Of a stretch of 64,000 bases of DNA, positions 48,351 to 58,169 are shown piece after piece; position 1 is the first letter of the stretch; each line of letters starts with the position of its first letter. A program made the translations under genes and the position numbers. The notes under the pieces are model-generated. The model had not been told where the DNA came from. It worked only from the letters and a program-made list of their open reading frames with translations, and did no database searches. This DNA comes from Atrina japonica (taxonomy: Eukaryota; Mollusca; Bivalvia; Pterioida; Pinnidae), in NCBI GenBank assembly GCA_030159075.1, contig BROG01000031.1, positions 1,767,001 to 1,831,000 on the forward strand, read 5' to 3'.

Positions 48351-48351
<1 letters not shown>
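47633..48351. other. Unique sequence, no gene seen
   Basis: No array or exon. A short AT-rich part near 47,830-47,900 contains catatatatg and tacatgtatatg palindromes. Confidence 0.4.

Positions 48352-48413
<62 letters not shown>
48352..48413. repeat. (AT)n microsatellite
   Basis: About 30 uninterrupted AT dinucleotides, the longest in the window. It sits directly upstream of a dispersed repeat starting taggcgtagctgggtcc. Confidence 0.97.
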
Positions 48414-48415
<2 letters not shown>

Positions 48416-48765
48416 CGTAGCTGGGTCCAGAAAAGTGGGGGTGCACAACTGTTCAAAATACTGAATGGATTAAAAGCGATGACGACACGGTACAGGGGCA
48501 AATCCAGGATTTTTAAAGGGGGCGTGTATTAACTTCTCCAATAGCCAAAAGTTACGTATAGTACATGCAGTAATGCACAAAAATGTGCATGCAATCAGTT
48601 TTATGTGCCTTTTGATAATGCAATAAATATTTACAACAGTGAGGGTTCTAGAATTTTTTTAAGTGTTTGATTAATTGTGAGGCAATCTACGTCCAGACGT
48701 GAAAATAGGCTAGTAATCCTCTAGTAAAACACAGCGAAGTCCAGTGACTATTCTCTGGCTTCTAG
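48414..48765 (+). mobile_element. Dispersed repeat ('ggggcaaatccaggattttt'), plus copy
   Basis: Matches 55080-55715 in inverse orientation in at least four blocks, including caggggcaaatccaggattt, tgcaataaatatttacaaca + gtgaggg, and aagtgtttgattaattgtga + ggca. A third, shorter relative starts near 48,905 (agggacagatccaggaattt + tcaaagtgggagcg). It is non-coding. The gcgtagctgggtcc start is a phrase found in many invertebrate repeats (from memory). Confidence 0.65.
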
Positions 48766-49832
48766 ACACAAAATCATCATTTCCCCATCATGGTCAATCT
48801 GGGTTTGCTTCCTAGAAATGATCAATTTTTAAAGTCCAAAGAGTTCATTGTCACATTGCGACTCGTTTTTATTCCGACCAAACATTCCATTAAATAGATA
48901 GACTTACCAGGGACAGATCCAGGAATTTTCAAAGTGGGAGCGTAAATTTGTTTCTTTTCTTTTCTTTAATTATTTTGGGGGGATTAGGGGGACAAAATAC
49001 CGTACACGTGAAAATTGTGCATTCATTGGATATTATTGATGATAAATTTTCAGATCTTTAGCTGATAATTACACAGTGGAATATCGTTTACATTTTAATC
49101 AAATATAAATTTTGTTTACAAATAAATTTCATACCCATACATGCTGAAAAAAAACCCTGCAAACGACAACATCTTTACCGTTATGTAGGGCAAACACAAC
49201 CTATAATACTAGCAATATATAAAGCCACAGTGGGGTGGCATGTGCCCCCACTACCCCCTTGTCCTACGCCCTTGATATATATATATATATATATATATTG
49301 ATAATTGATTTATTAGTCAGGATGATAAGTCTCTTTAATTTTCCTCCCCTGCAAATACATCGTTTATAAACCACAATAAATACATTAAAATCAACAAACA
49401 TTTTATTCAGTTTCCAGCTGCTTTTAATGCAAAGACGTTGCAAATTTGTGTTACTATAAATAAATGTGAAGCAAAATTAACCTTAAAACTTTGGTCAGGG
49501 AAAAGGGAGGGGTGGCGATCAACCCTGATTTACGAACATATTGAATATATTCTCTCTCTCTCTAATATAATTGATTATAATATATAATTTAAATATAATA
49601 AATTAGTAACTATACAATTATATATATAATGAAATATAATATAATAAAATAATTTTTGTCAGGATGAGTCAACGTCTCTTCAATTTCTTCCCTGCATTTA
49701 CATTGTAGCCTATAGAGTGCACCTGATACACAAAATTGGTGGACTTTTTTATTCTTACATACATATAAATTTTGCCTGCTTCTTTAAATACATAGAATTT
49801 GCAGATTGATAAAATATGGTTTAAAATATGTG
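48766..49832. other. AT-rich sequence with repeat fragments and microsatellites
   Basis: Holds a partial relative of the preceding element (48,905-48,990), an (AT)n tract at about 49,274-49,299, a short (TC)n at about 49,551-49,563, and two relatives of each other around gtcaggatga (49,317 and 49,659). No gene seen. Confidence 0.45.
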
Positions 49833-50039
49833 AATGGGACTAATTCATGTACCACGTGATTACCGATAAAGTTTGTGTGGACCTAGTATCTCCAATGGTG
49901 ATGGAACGTAACTCTACGTAATTTTCCCACTGAAATGAAGTTCGGGATATCTTCTGCTAGCGTCCTACCATTACTAATTGAAACAATAGTCCCGCACAAA
50001 CGTTATCTGGTACCATGTGGTACATGAATTAGTTCCATT
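49833..50039. mobile_element. Foldback / MITE-like inverted repeat, about 207 bp
   Basis: The left arm (49833-49881) atgggactaattcatgtacc, acgtgattaccgataaagtt + tgtgtgga pairs with the right arm (49991-50039), whose inverse is atggaactaattcatgtacc, acatggtaccagataacgtt + tgtgcggg. About 49 bp pair with roughly 80-85% identity, and pairing continues weakly inwards (gatggaacg versus the inverse of ctaccattac). The interior is about 110 bp and non-coding. A target-site duplication could not be settled by eye. Confidence 0.75.
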
Positions 50040-50469
50040 TATTAAATGTATACAAATTCTTTAACTGATTTTTTTTCAACAAATTATACAAAAATAAATG
50101 ATGAATCCTTGCAATAAACATTTAGTTTAAAAGATACATGGATTTCTGTATTTTTCAATAGGTGTAGGCAAACCTAATCGTTGGTAATATTAGTAATACA
50201 AATGCCATCTTTTTTAATGTTGACTGCGTCACATTCAACGATCATTTGATAGGTAATTAAAATTTTCTGTGACATAATCATCACTTATATCAACCTTGGT
50301 CAATATTTAAATGATTTTTGCATAAAAACACAGAAAAAAAACAGATTTGTTTTAACCATTTAGTGATTCGGAAACTGATTTATTGAACCTTACGGTATCT
50401 TGGATTTGATGACGTCATAACTTACGTCAGACGCGACTGTCCAGTGGTCATCAAACATTTTTGAGAATG
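50040..50469. other. AT-rich unique sequence, no gene seen
   Basis: No repeats or frames of note. Confidence 0.4.
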
Positions 50470-51010
50470 GTTTGGCATTACCTACAAGAATATATAGGCC
50501 TCCAACTTCCATCAAATAATTCCCATGGAATTCCCTTGGTCAATACACTATTATCACTGTCAAAATGTTTTCCATACATTGCAGATTTCAGTTGGACAAA
50601 ACAAACCAATTTATGTTGTAGTTCAGTCTCCAGAATCACAATTCCAAGACAAGTCCAAATATAAACCTTCAATAAAATGTAAATTTACCTATTTTTCACA
50701 CTTTAACACAAAATTCCAATTGCAATTTTTTTTTCATTCTAAGCAACTTTGTGGTCTTGAGGGCAAATGAAAAGACAGAATGTGGAAAAAGCAAGCTGCT
50801 TTGAAACCATTTGTTTCTCTACGATTAGCTGCTTCCATGGAACATTTGCAACAGGGAGGCTGACTTCATCCAGACACCTGGTCCCATCCCATTTGGGATT
50901 CACAATTTTTCTTCATGTTCAGTTCATTATCATATCCAATTTGTCGTATTCTAATGAACTTGAGGTTTGAACATCCAGAGGTATTTCTTCAAGTTCACTT
51001 CTCTATGGAT
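50470..51010. other. Coding-like segment, strand undecided
   Basis: Several overlapping frames read like protein. Plus strand: after an acceptor (tttccatacattgcag ending about 50585), ISVGQNKPIYVVVQSPESQF runs to a possible donor at about 50681. Plus strand, further on: MWKKQAALKPFVSLRLAAS, then after one stop DTWSHPIWDSQFFFMF. Minus strand: LVCFVQLKSAMYGKHFDSDN, ending at a good donor (tgtag|GTAATG, about 50485). Minus strand: VNPKWDGTRCLDEVSLPVAN with a frameshift from ELEEIPLDVQTSSSLEYDKL. The region is richer in GC than its flanks. It may be a decayed gene or transposon piece; I cannot choose a strand by eye. Confidence 0.3.
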
Positions 51011-51879
51011 TAATCAAATCTCCGACTGGATGCAAGATGTACACAAAGAGCCAGAAAAATGTACTCCTCAACTCATCCTGGACGAGTGAAAATGGCATAA
51101 TGATGAGTATGGTAGTTTGGGGTGGGTACTCCTACCCACTGATGAGTAACTTTTCTTCTATATCATCTTACTTTTGAAGACTCTAAAACTTTGCATTAAC
51201 ACAGTGCTTTCAAAATCCTAAATTGACATTTTAATTCATCATAAGTACCATACCAGAGAAATAAATAGTTAGTTTTAAGGGTTCCATAAAACTTCCTAAA
51301 AAAAGTGGAATAAGCTGAAAGTGTCTCGGAAAAAGCCCTATGGGACTTTTCCATTTTTTTCCCCTCTAAAATTATATATATTATTTAAATCATTATTAGT
51401 AAAAACAAATTCTGGTTTGGATGAGAAGGCTATGTTTTTATTGAGTACAAACATATATTTGAATTTTTAAATTATAATTATCAAAATGAATATAATATTA
51501 AAATATCAATAAAACCAATTTCCAAACACTCAGTCAGATTTTCTACGAGTGTTTTCAGAGTTAATCACCACGGTGATGAGAGAAGCTTTCTCTTTGTATG
51601 TTAAAACTGTTAATATGTTTTCAGAGTTTATCCCCATTGTGTTCATAGCAGCTTTCTCTAAGATTTTCTAACCAGAGTTACCAGAGTTCATCAGCATCAT
51701 CCATGGTATTGATGACAATGTCCTAAATACCACTGGTGGTGTCAAATTTCAGCACTGTTTAAATATAGGCCATAAATATAAGATGTAGCTGATGTCTCTT
51801 TGAAATGGACACATAATCATGGTGTCCAAATCTGTAAACTGATTAGTTTCACTGTTTTGTTGAGCCATTTTTAGCTGAT
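51011..51879. other. Unique sequence grading into a repeat
   Basis: From about 51,540 relatives of the next array appear (cagagttaatcaccacggtg, cagagtttatccccattgtg, cagagttcatcagcatcatc), spaced 65-70 bp. No gene seen. Confidence 0.4.
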
Positions 51880-52690
51880 GTCATATCCTTTTTTAACTAA
51901 ATATAATGATTGTTTCTGTAGCTGATGTCGATCAATGGTGAAACTTTGAAGATGATGTCAGTCACTATTGAACTCATTGTTGAACACATATATCTGTAGA
52001 ACCCATTTTAGCTGAATGTCATTGCGTTATATCTATATAGTTGAGTCATATTTAGTAACTGAAAGGTCATGTCATATCCTTTTTGAAACTCTGTAACTGT
52101 ATCAAGATAAATGTTGAACACCATTGTATGATGCCAGACTACTGTTGAACTCTCTGTAGGTGATGTCATATCAATGGTGAACTCTCTAAAGATGATGTCA
52201 TATCATTATTGAACTCTCTGTAACTGATATCATATAAATGTTGAACTCTAGTAATGCCCATTACTTAGCTCTCTGAGGTGATCACATATCATTGGGTGAA
52301 AACTCTCTATAAAGGTGATGTCATATCATTATTGAACTCTCTGTAACTGATATCATATAAATGTTGAACTCTTTGTAGCTGATGCCACACTACTGTTAAA
52401 CTCTCTGTAGGTGATATCATATCATTGGTGAACTCTCTAAAGGTGATGTCATATCATTATTGATTTCTCTGTAGCTGATGTCATATCATTGTTGAACTCT
52501 GTTGCTGATGTCATATCACTATTGAACACTGTAGCTGATGTAATTTCATCATTGACATCATTGCATTGTTGATTTCTCTGTAGCTGATGTCATATCATTG
52601 TTGAACTCTGTTGCTGATGTCATATCACTATTGAACACTGTAGCTGATGTAATTTCATTATTGAACTATCTATGTCAATATTATACAGTG
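51880..52690. repeat. About 30-bp degenerate tandem array
   Basis: The unit approximates ttgaactctctgtagctgat + gtcatatcat, about 30 bp, with aggtgatgtc, aagatgatgtc and gttgctgatgtc variants. The left half is highly diverged. At 52,440-52,680 a longer duplication of about 110 bp is visible (tgatttctctgtagctgatg … gatgtaatttcat occurs twice). Confidence 0.85.
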
Positions 52691-53342
52691 GCCATTGGCA
52701 TTGTCATACCTCTGTGGTATTTCTCAGAAGGCAGTGTCATAGTTTGTTGAACTCTTTTAGTCAGATGTGAAAAGTTCAGAGCTTAAATTTCTCTATGTTG
52801 AATACTGCATATCTGATGAAGCTGGGGAGACTGTTTTGTATTAACAATAACGATGCCTTGGTAGTGGGTTGATCTACCATAAAACTTTGTATCCCCGACG
52901 ATTTGGCAAAATGTGTAGGCCTATGGTAAGTGTGCACGTGTTGAGGAGGGGGTATGTACCACATTCCTATTTTAAAGTATTAATCTAAACCACCTTGGTT
53001 CATTTCATTTCGTCATTTGTTATTTGAATCATGCTATTCAATTAATATAAAATGATTTATACCATTTATAAAACTAACCACCATTTCACGGCATTAGATG
53101 ATCAACCAACGCAAGAATAACTTCAAGTGAAAACCATTCACGTATATTGGCAAATTTTCCGGATCACACATTAAACTTTTTCAACATGGTTTAAAAGTTA
53201 CTGTTGATATTTTTAAAAGATTTGAAATACTAATTAATATGGACAATCATAAATTATATGATTTTATTTTTACATATCGGGCCTACCTGTCATCTTTTTT
53301 ATCGCGTAAACAGAAGTTCTTGGAACATGTCGGTCGGTGCAC
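52691..53342. other. AT-rich unique sequence, no gene seen
   Basis: Short open frame at 52,776-52,964 (minus) has no supporting signals. Confidence 0.4.
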
Positions 53343-53466
53343 AGGAACCTGAAATTCTGTCCGTATATTGATATATATATACAAATCATTTACATCCTCA
53401 TTACAGAGGGCAAGCTATGTAAATGATTTGTATTCATCAATACACGAACAGAATTTCAGGTTCCCG
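53343..53466. repeat. Long near-perfect palindrome
   Basis: The left arm 53343-53393 (aggaacctgaaattctgtcc, gtatattgatatatatatac + aaatcatttac) pairs with the right arm 53419-53466, the inverse of which begins gggaacctgaaattctgttc. About 45 bp pair with a handful of mismatches around a 25-bp spacer. It would form a stable hairpin. The outermost bases also match (aggaacct / ggttcccg). It could be a small foldback element. Confidence 0.85.
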
Positions 53467-54489
53467 TGGTCGGTGTACAATGTATTCAAATATAAAGGTT
53501 ACTCCTGTAGAAAAAATACCCCGGCTAGGGCCATTATTCTTTGTAGAAATCTTATCCAGGCACTTGTCGAAATTTGACACGTAGTTATTTCTTATGGATC
53601 TAGAAAAATTAATAAATTTAATTTCTTATTTTTCTCGTTATGAAAAAAGGAAGCACAATGTATGATGTATGAATAACATTTATTACATACGAAAACCATA
53701 TGTAGTCAAAAGCAGATGTAGGTATTGCATGTTTAAAATATCTTTCAGACTTTCACTGTGCAGGTTTTGCCGTAGCCCAGATTTTAAAAAATCGATAAAT
53801 GACCACAGCGCTGCACATCTTTAATCACGCACGTGTTCGAATGGCGCAGTTGATATTGTGAAGGGCTTTGTTTAATATAAGAAAATCGCGAGCACAGATT
53901 TGTAATTCTTCGGTTTACTTGGGGTACACCAGTTATCTTGTATAATTATATCGATCTAAAATCAAGTCTAGGACACGAGAATATCGAGGTTTTCATTTAA
54001 GTCCTGTACATTGATATAAGCCTTCGTTGGTCCAGCACCATTCGATAAAAATACGTTGAAAGCAAACAATTTGAACCGACTAAGGCATTTATAATAGTGT
54101 CCTATCATATTTTTCAAATAAAAATAAATTTTGAAATAAATCTATGTCATAGGACATTTGGACTGAGTTTTTTCCATTGATGACCTTAAGTGCACGGCTT
54201 TATCAACATAAATGTATGTGAAATTGAAACAAAATTCATCTGCTGAAAAAAAAAACATTATATACATGTAGATCATCTACAAAATCACCTCCAAAAGGAC
54301 AATTTACTCTTGAACTTAAATTTCCTAAATATAAGTTTGATACTATATCATATTTAACTTGTGGAAGGCTGGTGGTCAGCACAGAAAATGATTATGCTTA
54401 AGTATTATTATCCTGAATCCAGAAAGTGTCCCCACCCTCAGAGCGCTTGGACCCCCTAGCATTTGTCTCAAATATGGCTAATCGGTCAC
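53467..54489. other. AT-rich unique sequence, no gene seen
   Basis: No array or recognised element. The open frame 53,368-53,577 overlaps the palindrome and is not credible. Confidence 0.4.
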
Positions 54490-54665
54490 AGTCCACCAGT
54501 CCGAAGGTTTACTAGTCCGAAGGTTCACCAGACCGAAAGTTTACCAGTTTGGTCCCCTAGTCTAAGGGTCAGTTAAACAGAATTATATGGGGTCCCCCAT
54601 TATTCCAACACCCTAATAGTCTGAGACCCCATTAGTCCGACGCCTCGTCAGTCAAAAGTGTCCAA
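54490..54665. repeat. Short degenerate repeat ('cagtccgaaggtt')
   Basis: Successive phrases caccagtccgaaggttta, ctagtccgaaggttcac, cagaccgaaagtttac, cagtttggtcccctag, tagtctaagggtca, attagtccgacgcctcg occur every 16-25 bp. It is a highly diverged short-period array or a dispersed element of that kind. Confidence 0.6.
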
Positions 54666-55079
54666 AACGTTTCAAGTTTTATGTTACTTAGGATTTTCAG
54701 AAGAAATATTAGTGCTTTTGATATGCTATTGATATCAATTAGTTTGTTTTGCATCAAGATCATCCCATTAACATATAGTTCTCATTCTTTTTAAAATGAT
54801 TTTATTTTTCATACATGCAAGGAAATTGTAGAAAGTTTTAATTCTGGGAAGCTTATCCAGCTGGACCATGCGGAAACGATGATTTTGTGTATGGAAGCTA
54901 GAGAATACGTCACAGGGCTTCCGAAATAATCTTTCAACAAAATATCTTTAATGATAAAGAGGTCATAATTCAATATCTGGAAGATACTAGGCTGAAATTC
55001 TGCCCCGACTTTAGTTAACTTTTTGCTGTTCCAAACTTCTCTTGAGAATGGTAATCAGTGTGACTTACTAGCGAATTAC
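54666..55079. other. Unique sequence, no gene seen
   Basis: Non-coding by inspection. Confidence 0.4.
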
Positions 55080-55715
55080 CAGGCTTTTTTTCACGTCTGG
55101 ACACAGAAAATGTTTCTACAGGTTTCCAAAATAAAAAATTATCATTTTTATTAGATGTGTAAAACATGACACCCTATAAAATATTGCCTCACAATTAATC
55201 AAACACTTAAAATTATGTGCAGTGATCAGGGAGAGCGTGACCTTAAAGTTGATAAAATAGGTGTGAAATTTTAATTTTTCTATAAAAGGTTGTAAATTAA
55301 AAACAAATTTCCCAAAATTTTCATGCCTGGCTTTTTTTTTTACACCCAATTAAACTTGTCACCAGCCTAAAGAACACCCACCTTTTAAAAAAAGTCTAGA
55401 TCCCCCACTGTTGTAAATATTTATTGCATAATCAAAAAGCACACAAAAGCAATATTTTTACTCGGAAAAACATTTTCATAAAAAAATAAATGCCCCCCCC
55501 CCCCCCACACACACTTTTGATTTGCTTCCTACGCCACCCCATTAATATTTTATAACAAAATTAGTTACAATCCAGTCCTGTAGACCCGTTGTTCAGGATC
55601 GCATGCACAGTTTCATGCATTACTATTGGTAAGTAATTTTCTGCTATTATAGAAGTTCATATTTACCCCAACCCCCATGTTAACAAAATCGTGGATCTGC
55701 CCCTGGTATGACTAG
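55080..55715 (-). mobile_element. Dispersed repeat, inverted partner of 48414-48765
   Basis: Read on the minus strand the order is: caggggcagatccacgattt (55,695), a variant of taatgcatgaaactgtgcatgc (about 55,620-55,600), tgcaataaatatttacaaca + gtgggggatctag (about 55,430-55,390), tgtttgattaattgtgaggc (about 55,205) and gacgtgaaaaaaagcctggt (about 55,095). Relative to the 48.5-kb copy it carries about 170 extra bases between about 55,215 and 55,385. The region contains a poly-C/CA tract (about 55,494-55,514). Confidence 0.6.
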
Positions 55716-55814
55716 CAATAACAATCCAATACTATCTGACCTGCATGCAGTAAACTCAACATTACAATGTGGATTTTTTTTTATATTTAATTCATCAGAT
55801 TTATTGCATCGTAG
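55716..55814. other. Short unique spacer
   Basis: Nothing recognised. Confidence 0.4.
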
Positions 55815-55960
55815 AGAGGTCTCTCTGCATTAGCACAGAGTCATATCATAAGTCAAAACTTAACACACTTCAACTGTAGCCATATCTCTGTATAAGTAAA
55901 AAATATGTCTCTTCTCAGATCCTGGTGTCACCTCGCGATATCAAAACTTAAGACACTTCA
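55815..55960 (+). mobile_element. SINE tail adjoining the 42-bp array
   Basis: tctctctgcattagcacaga, gtcatatcataagtcaaaac, ttaacacacttcaactgtag, ccatatctctgtataagtaa follow the SINE order seen at 9180-9280 (actgcattagcatcagtcca, aggtcaaaacttgtagcact, ttacctgaagctggtg, then the gtgtaaaat core). It leads directly into the 42-bp array, whose unit resembles its last part. Confidence 0.5.
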
Positions 55961-56800
55961 ACTGTATGACAATGACATCTCTGTAAAAGTCAAAAATATG
56001 TCTCTACTAAGATCTTGATGTCACCTTGTGATATCAAAACTTAAGACATTTTAACTGTATGACATTGACATCTCTATAAAACTTAAGACACTTCAACTGT
56101 ATGACATTGACATCTCTGTAAAACTTATGACACTTCAACTGTATGACATTGACATCTCTGTAAAACTTAAGATACTTCAACTGTATGACAATGACATCTG
56201 TGTAAAACTTAAGATACTTCAACTGTATGACATTGACATCTCTGTAAAACTTAAGATACTTCAACTGTATGACATTGACATCTCTGTAAAACTTAAGATA
56301 CTTCAACTGTGTGACATTGACATCTCTGTAAAACTTAAGATATGTCAACTGTATGACATTGACATCTCTGTAAAACTTAAGAAACTTAAGATACGTCAAC
56401 TGTATGACATTAACATCTGTGTAAAACTTAAGATACTTCAACTGTATGGCATTGACATCTCTGTAAAACTTAAGATATGTCAACTTTATGACATTGACAT
56501 CTGTGTAAAACTTAAGACACTTCAACTGTATGACATTGACATCTGTGTAAAACTTAAGATACGTCAACTGTATGACATTGACATCTGTGTAAAACTTAAG
56601 ATACTTCAACTGTATGACATTGACATCTGTGTAAAACTTAAGATACTTCAACTGTATGACATTGACATCTCTGTAAAACTTAAGATACGTCAACTGTATG
56701 ACATTGACATCTGTGTAAAACTTAAGATACTTCAACTGTATGACATTGACATCTCTGTAAAACTTAAGATACGTCAACTGTATGACAATGACATCTCTTG
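55925..56800. repeat. 42-bp tandem array, preceded by longer founder units
   Basis: The main unit is aacttaagatacttcaactg, tatgacattgacatctctgt + aa, 42 bp, in about 18 copies. At its left edge two longer units of about 107 bp include atatgtctctwctmagatc and gatgtcaccttgtgatatca. Since 42 is a multiple of three and stops are absent, frames of over 240 codons are open on both strands (56034-56777 minus; 56127-56858 plus), each a 14-residue repeat. Openness on both strands is a consequence of the unit, so I do not call a gene. Confidence 0.93.
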
Positions 56801-57574
56801 CAATGTCTCAAGTACACAGCGACAGTACATTGTAAAGCTTGTAACAGATCACAGCTAAGGAGTTCAAAGGAGAATAAGCCAACCTCCATTTATATGCTCT
56901 TTATCGTGACAATCAGGGGGTCAAAATCATGTACATTACAGTGCTGCCCAGCTAACCTGTTTACAGGTTTTCTTAAATTATATCATGCGATCAACAATCC
57001 TAAAAAAAATAGCTGCATAAAACAGTGTGACCAAGCATTTTGTTCTGTATATCACTGGCCATTGACCACGTTACACAGGTGGCTGCTGGTTTAAATATGT
57101 TTATATAGTGAAATCAATTGGGGGGAGAAATTGGCTGTTGCAGATGAGTGGCTGCTGAAAACAGGTGACCTTTAAGGAGGTTTGACTGTATATATATATA
57201 TATTCAGGATAAGCAATTTATTGTTACCATGAGTTTGATTCCTGCGTTGATTATCCACCAATGAATACATGGATTCTGTCAGCATGGTATGACACAGTTA
57301 ATTGTTTTTTTACAATTAGGAGAACACAATGGATCTAGGCAAATAGTATTTTTCATGGCAATGAATCCCACGTCAACAGAGATGAAAAAGGTTATATGAC
57401 CTCTTATTATTGGATTTGTTTCACCAGGGCTATGTGTAATTAATTTTTTTTTCTCCATGATAGGTCTGTTAGCTTAGATCAATTCCATTAAATCAAGTAA
57501 TAAATACATACATTACACATGTCATCTCTGTAAGAAATGGCACAACTTCCAAATTTCAAATAATAAAAGTGCTC
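56801..57574. other. Unique sequence, no gene seen
   Basis: Includes 57,060-57,195, with cacaggtggctgctggttt and aaggaggtttgactgtatat phrases of dispersed-repeat type, and a short (AT)n. No credible exon. Confidence 0.4.
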
Positions 57575-58165
57575 AAGTTTATAATAATGTAGCAAACAGC
57601 AATGTTGTAAAGTAGTTTCTTGTATTAAATGCATGTAGCAAACAGCAATACTGTATTGTGGTTTCTTGTATCAAATGTATTTAGCAAACAGCAATACTGT
57701 ATTGTAGTTTCCTGTATCAAACGTATGCGACACACAGCGATAATGTATTTAAGTTTCTTGTATCAAATGTATGTAGTAAACAGCAATAATGTAGTTTCTT
57801 GTATCAAATGTATGTGGCAAAGAGCGATACTGTATTGTTGTTTCTTGTATCAAATGTAAATAGCAAACAGCAATACTGTATTGTAGTTTCTTGTATCAAA
57901 TGTAAATAGCAAACAGTAATACTGCATTGTAGTTTCTTGTATCAAATGTAGGTGGCAAACAGCAATACTGTATTGTAGTTTCCAGTATCAAATGTATGTA
58001 ACAAACAGCAATACTGTAGGCCTATTCCAGTTTCTTGTATCAAATTTATGTGGCAAACAGCAATACTGTATTCCAGTTTCTTGTATCAAATGTATGTAAC
58101 AAACAGCAATACTGTATTTCAGTTTCTTGTATCAAATGTACATAGCAAACAGCTGTACTGTTATA
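57575..58165. repeat. 46-bp tandem array
   Basis: The unit is tttcttgtatcaaatgtatg, tagcaaacagcaatactgta + ttgtag, 46 bp, in about 12 copies. It joins the 37-bp array with a short transition (gctgtactgttatagtagat). A solitary relative appears on the far side of the 37-bp array at 62,742. Confidence 0.93.
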
Positions 58166-58169
58166 GTAG

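Noticed and set aside
53368..53577. 69-codon plus frame
   Set aside because: Half of it lies in the 53343-53466 palindrome, which has its own explanation.
56034..56858. Frames of 243-247 codons on both strands
   Set aside because: The 42-bp unit has no stop in these registers, so length is guaranteed by the repeat. Both strands open at once argues against selection for coding.
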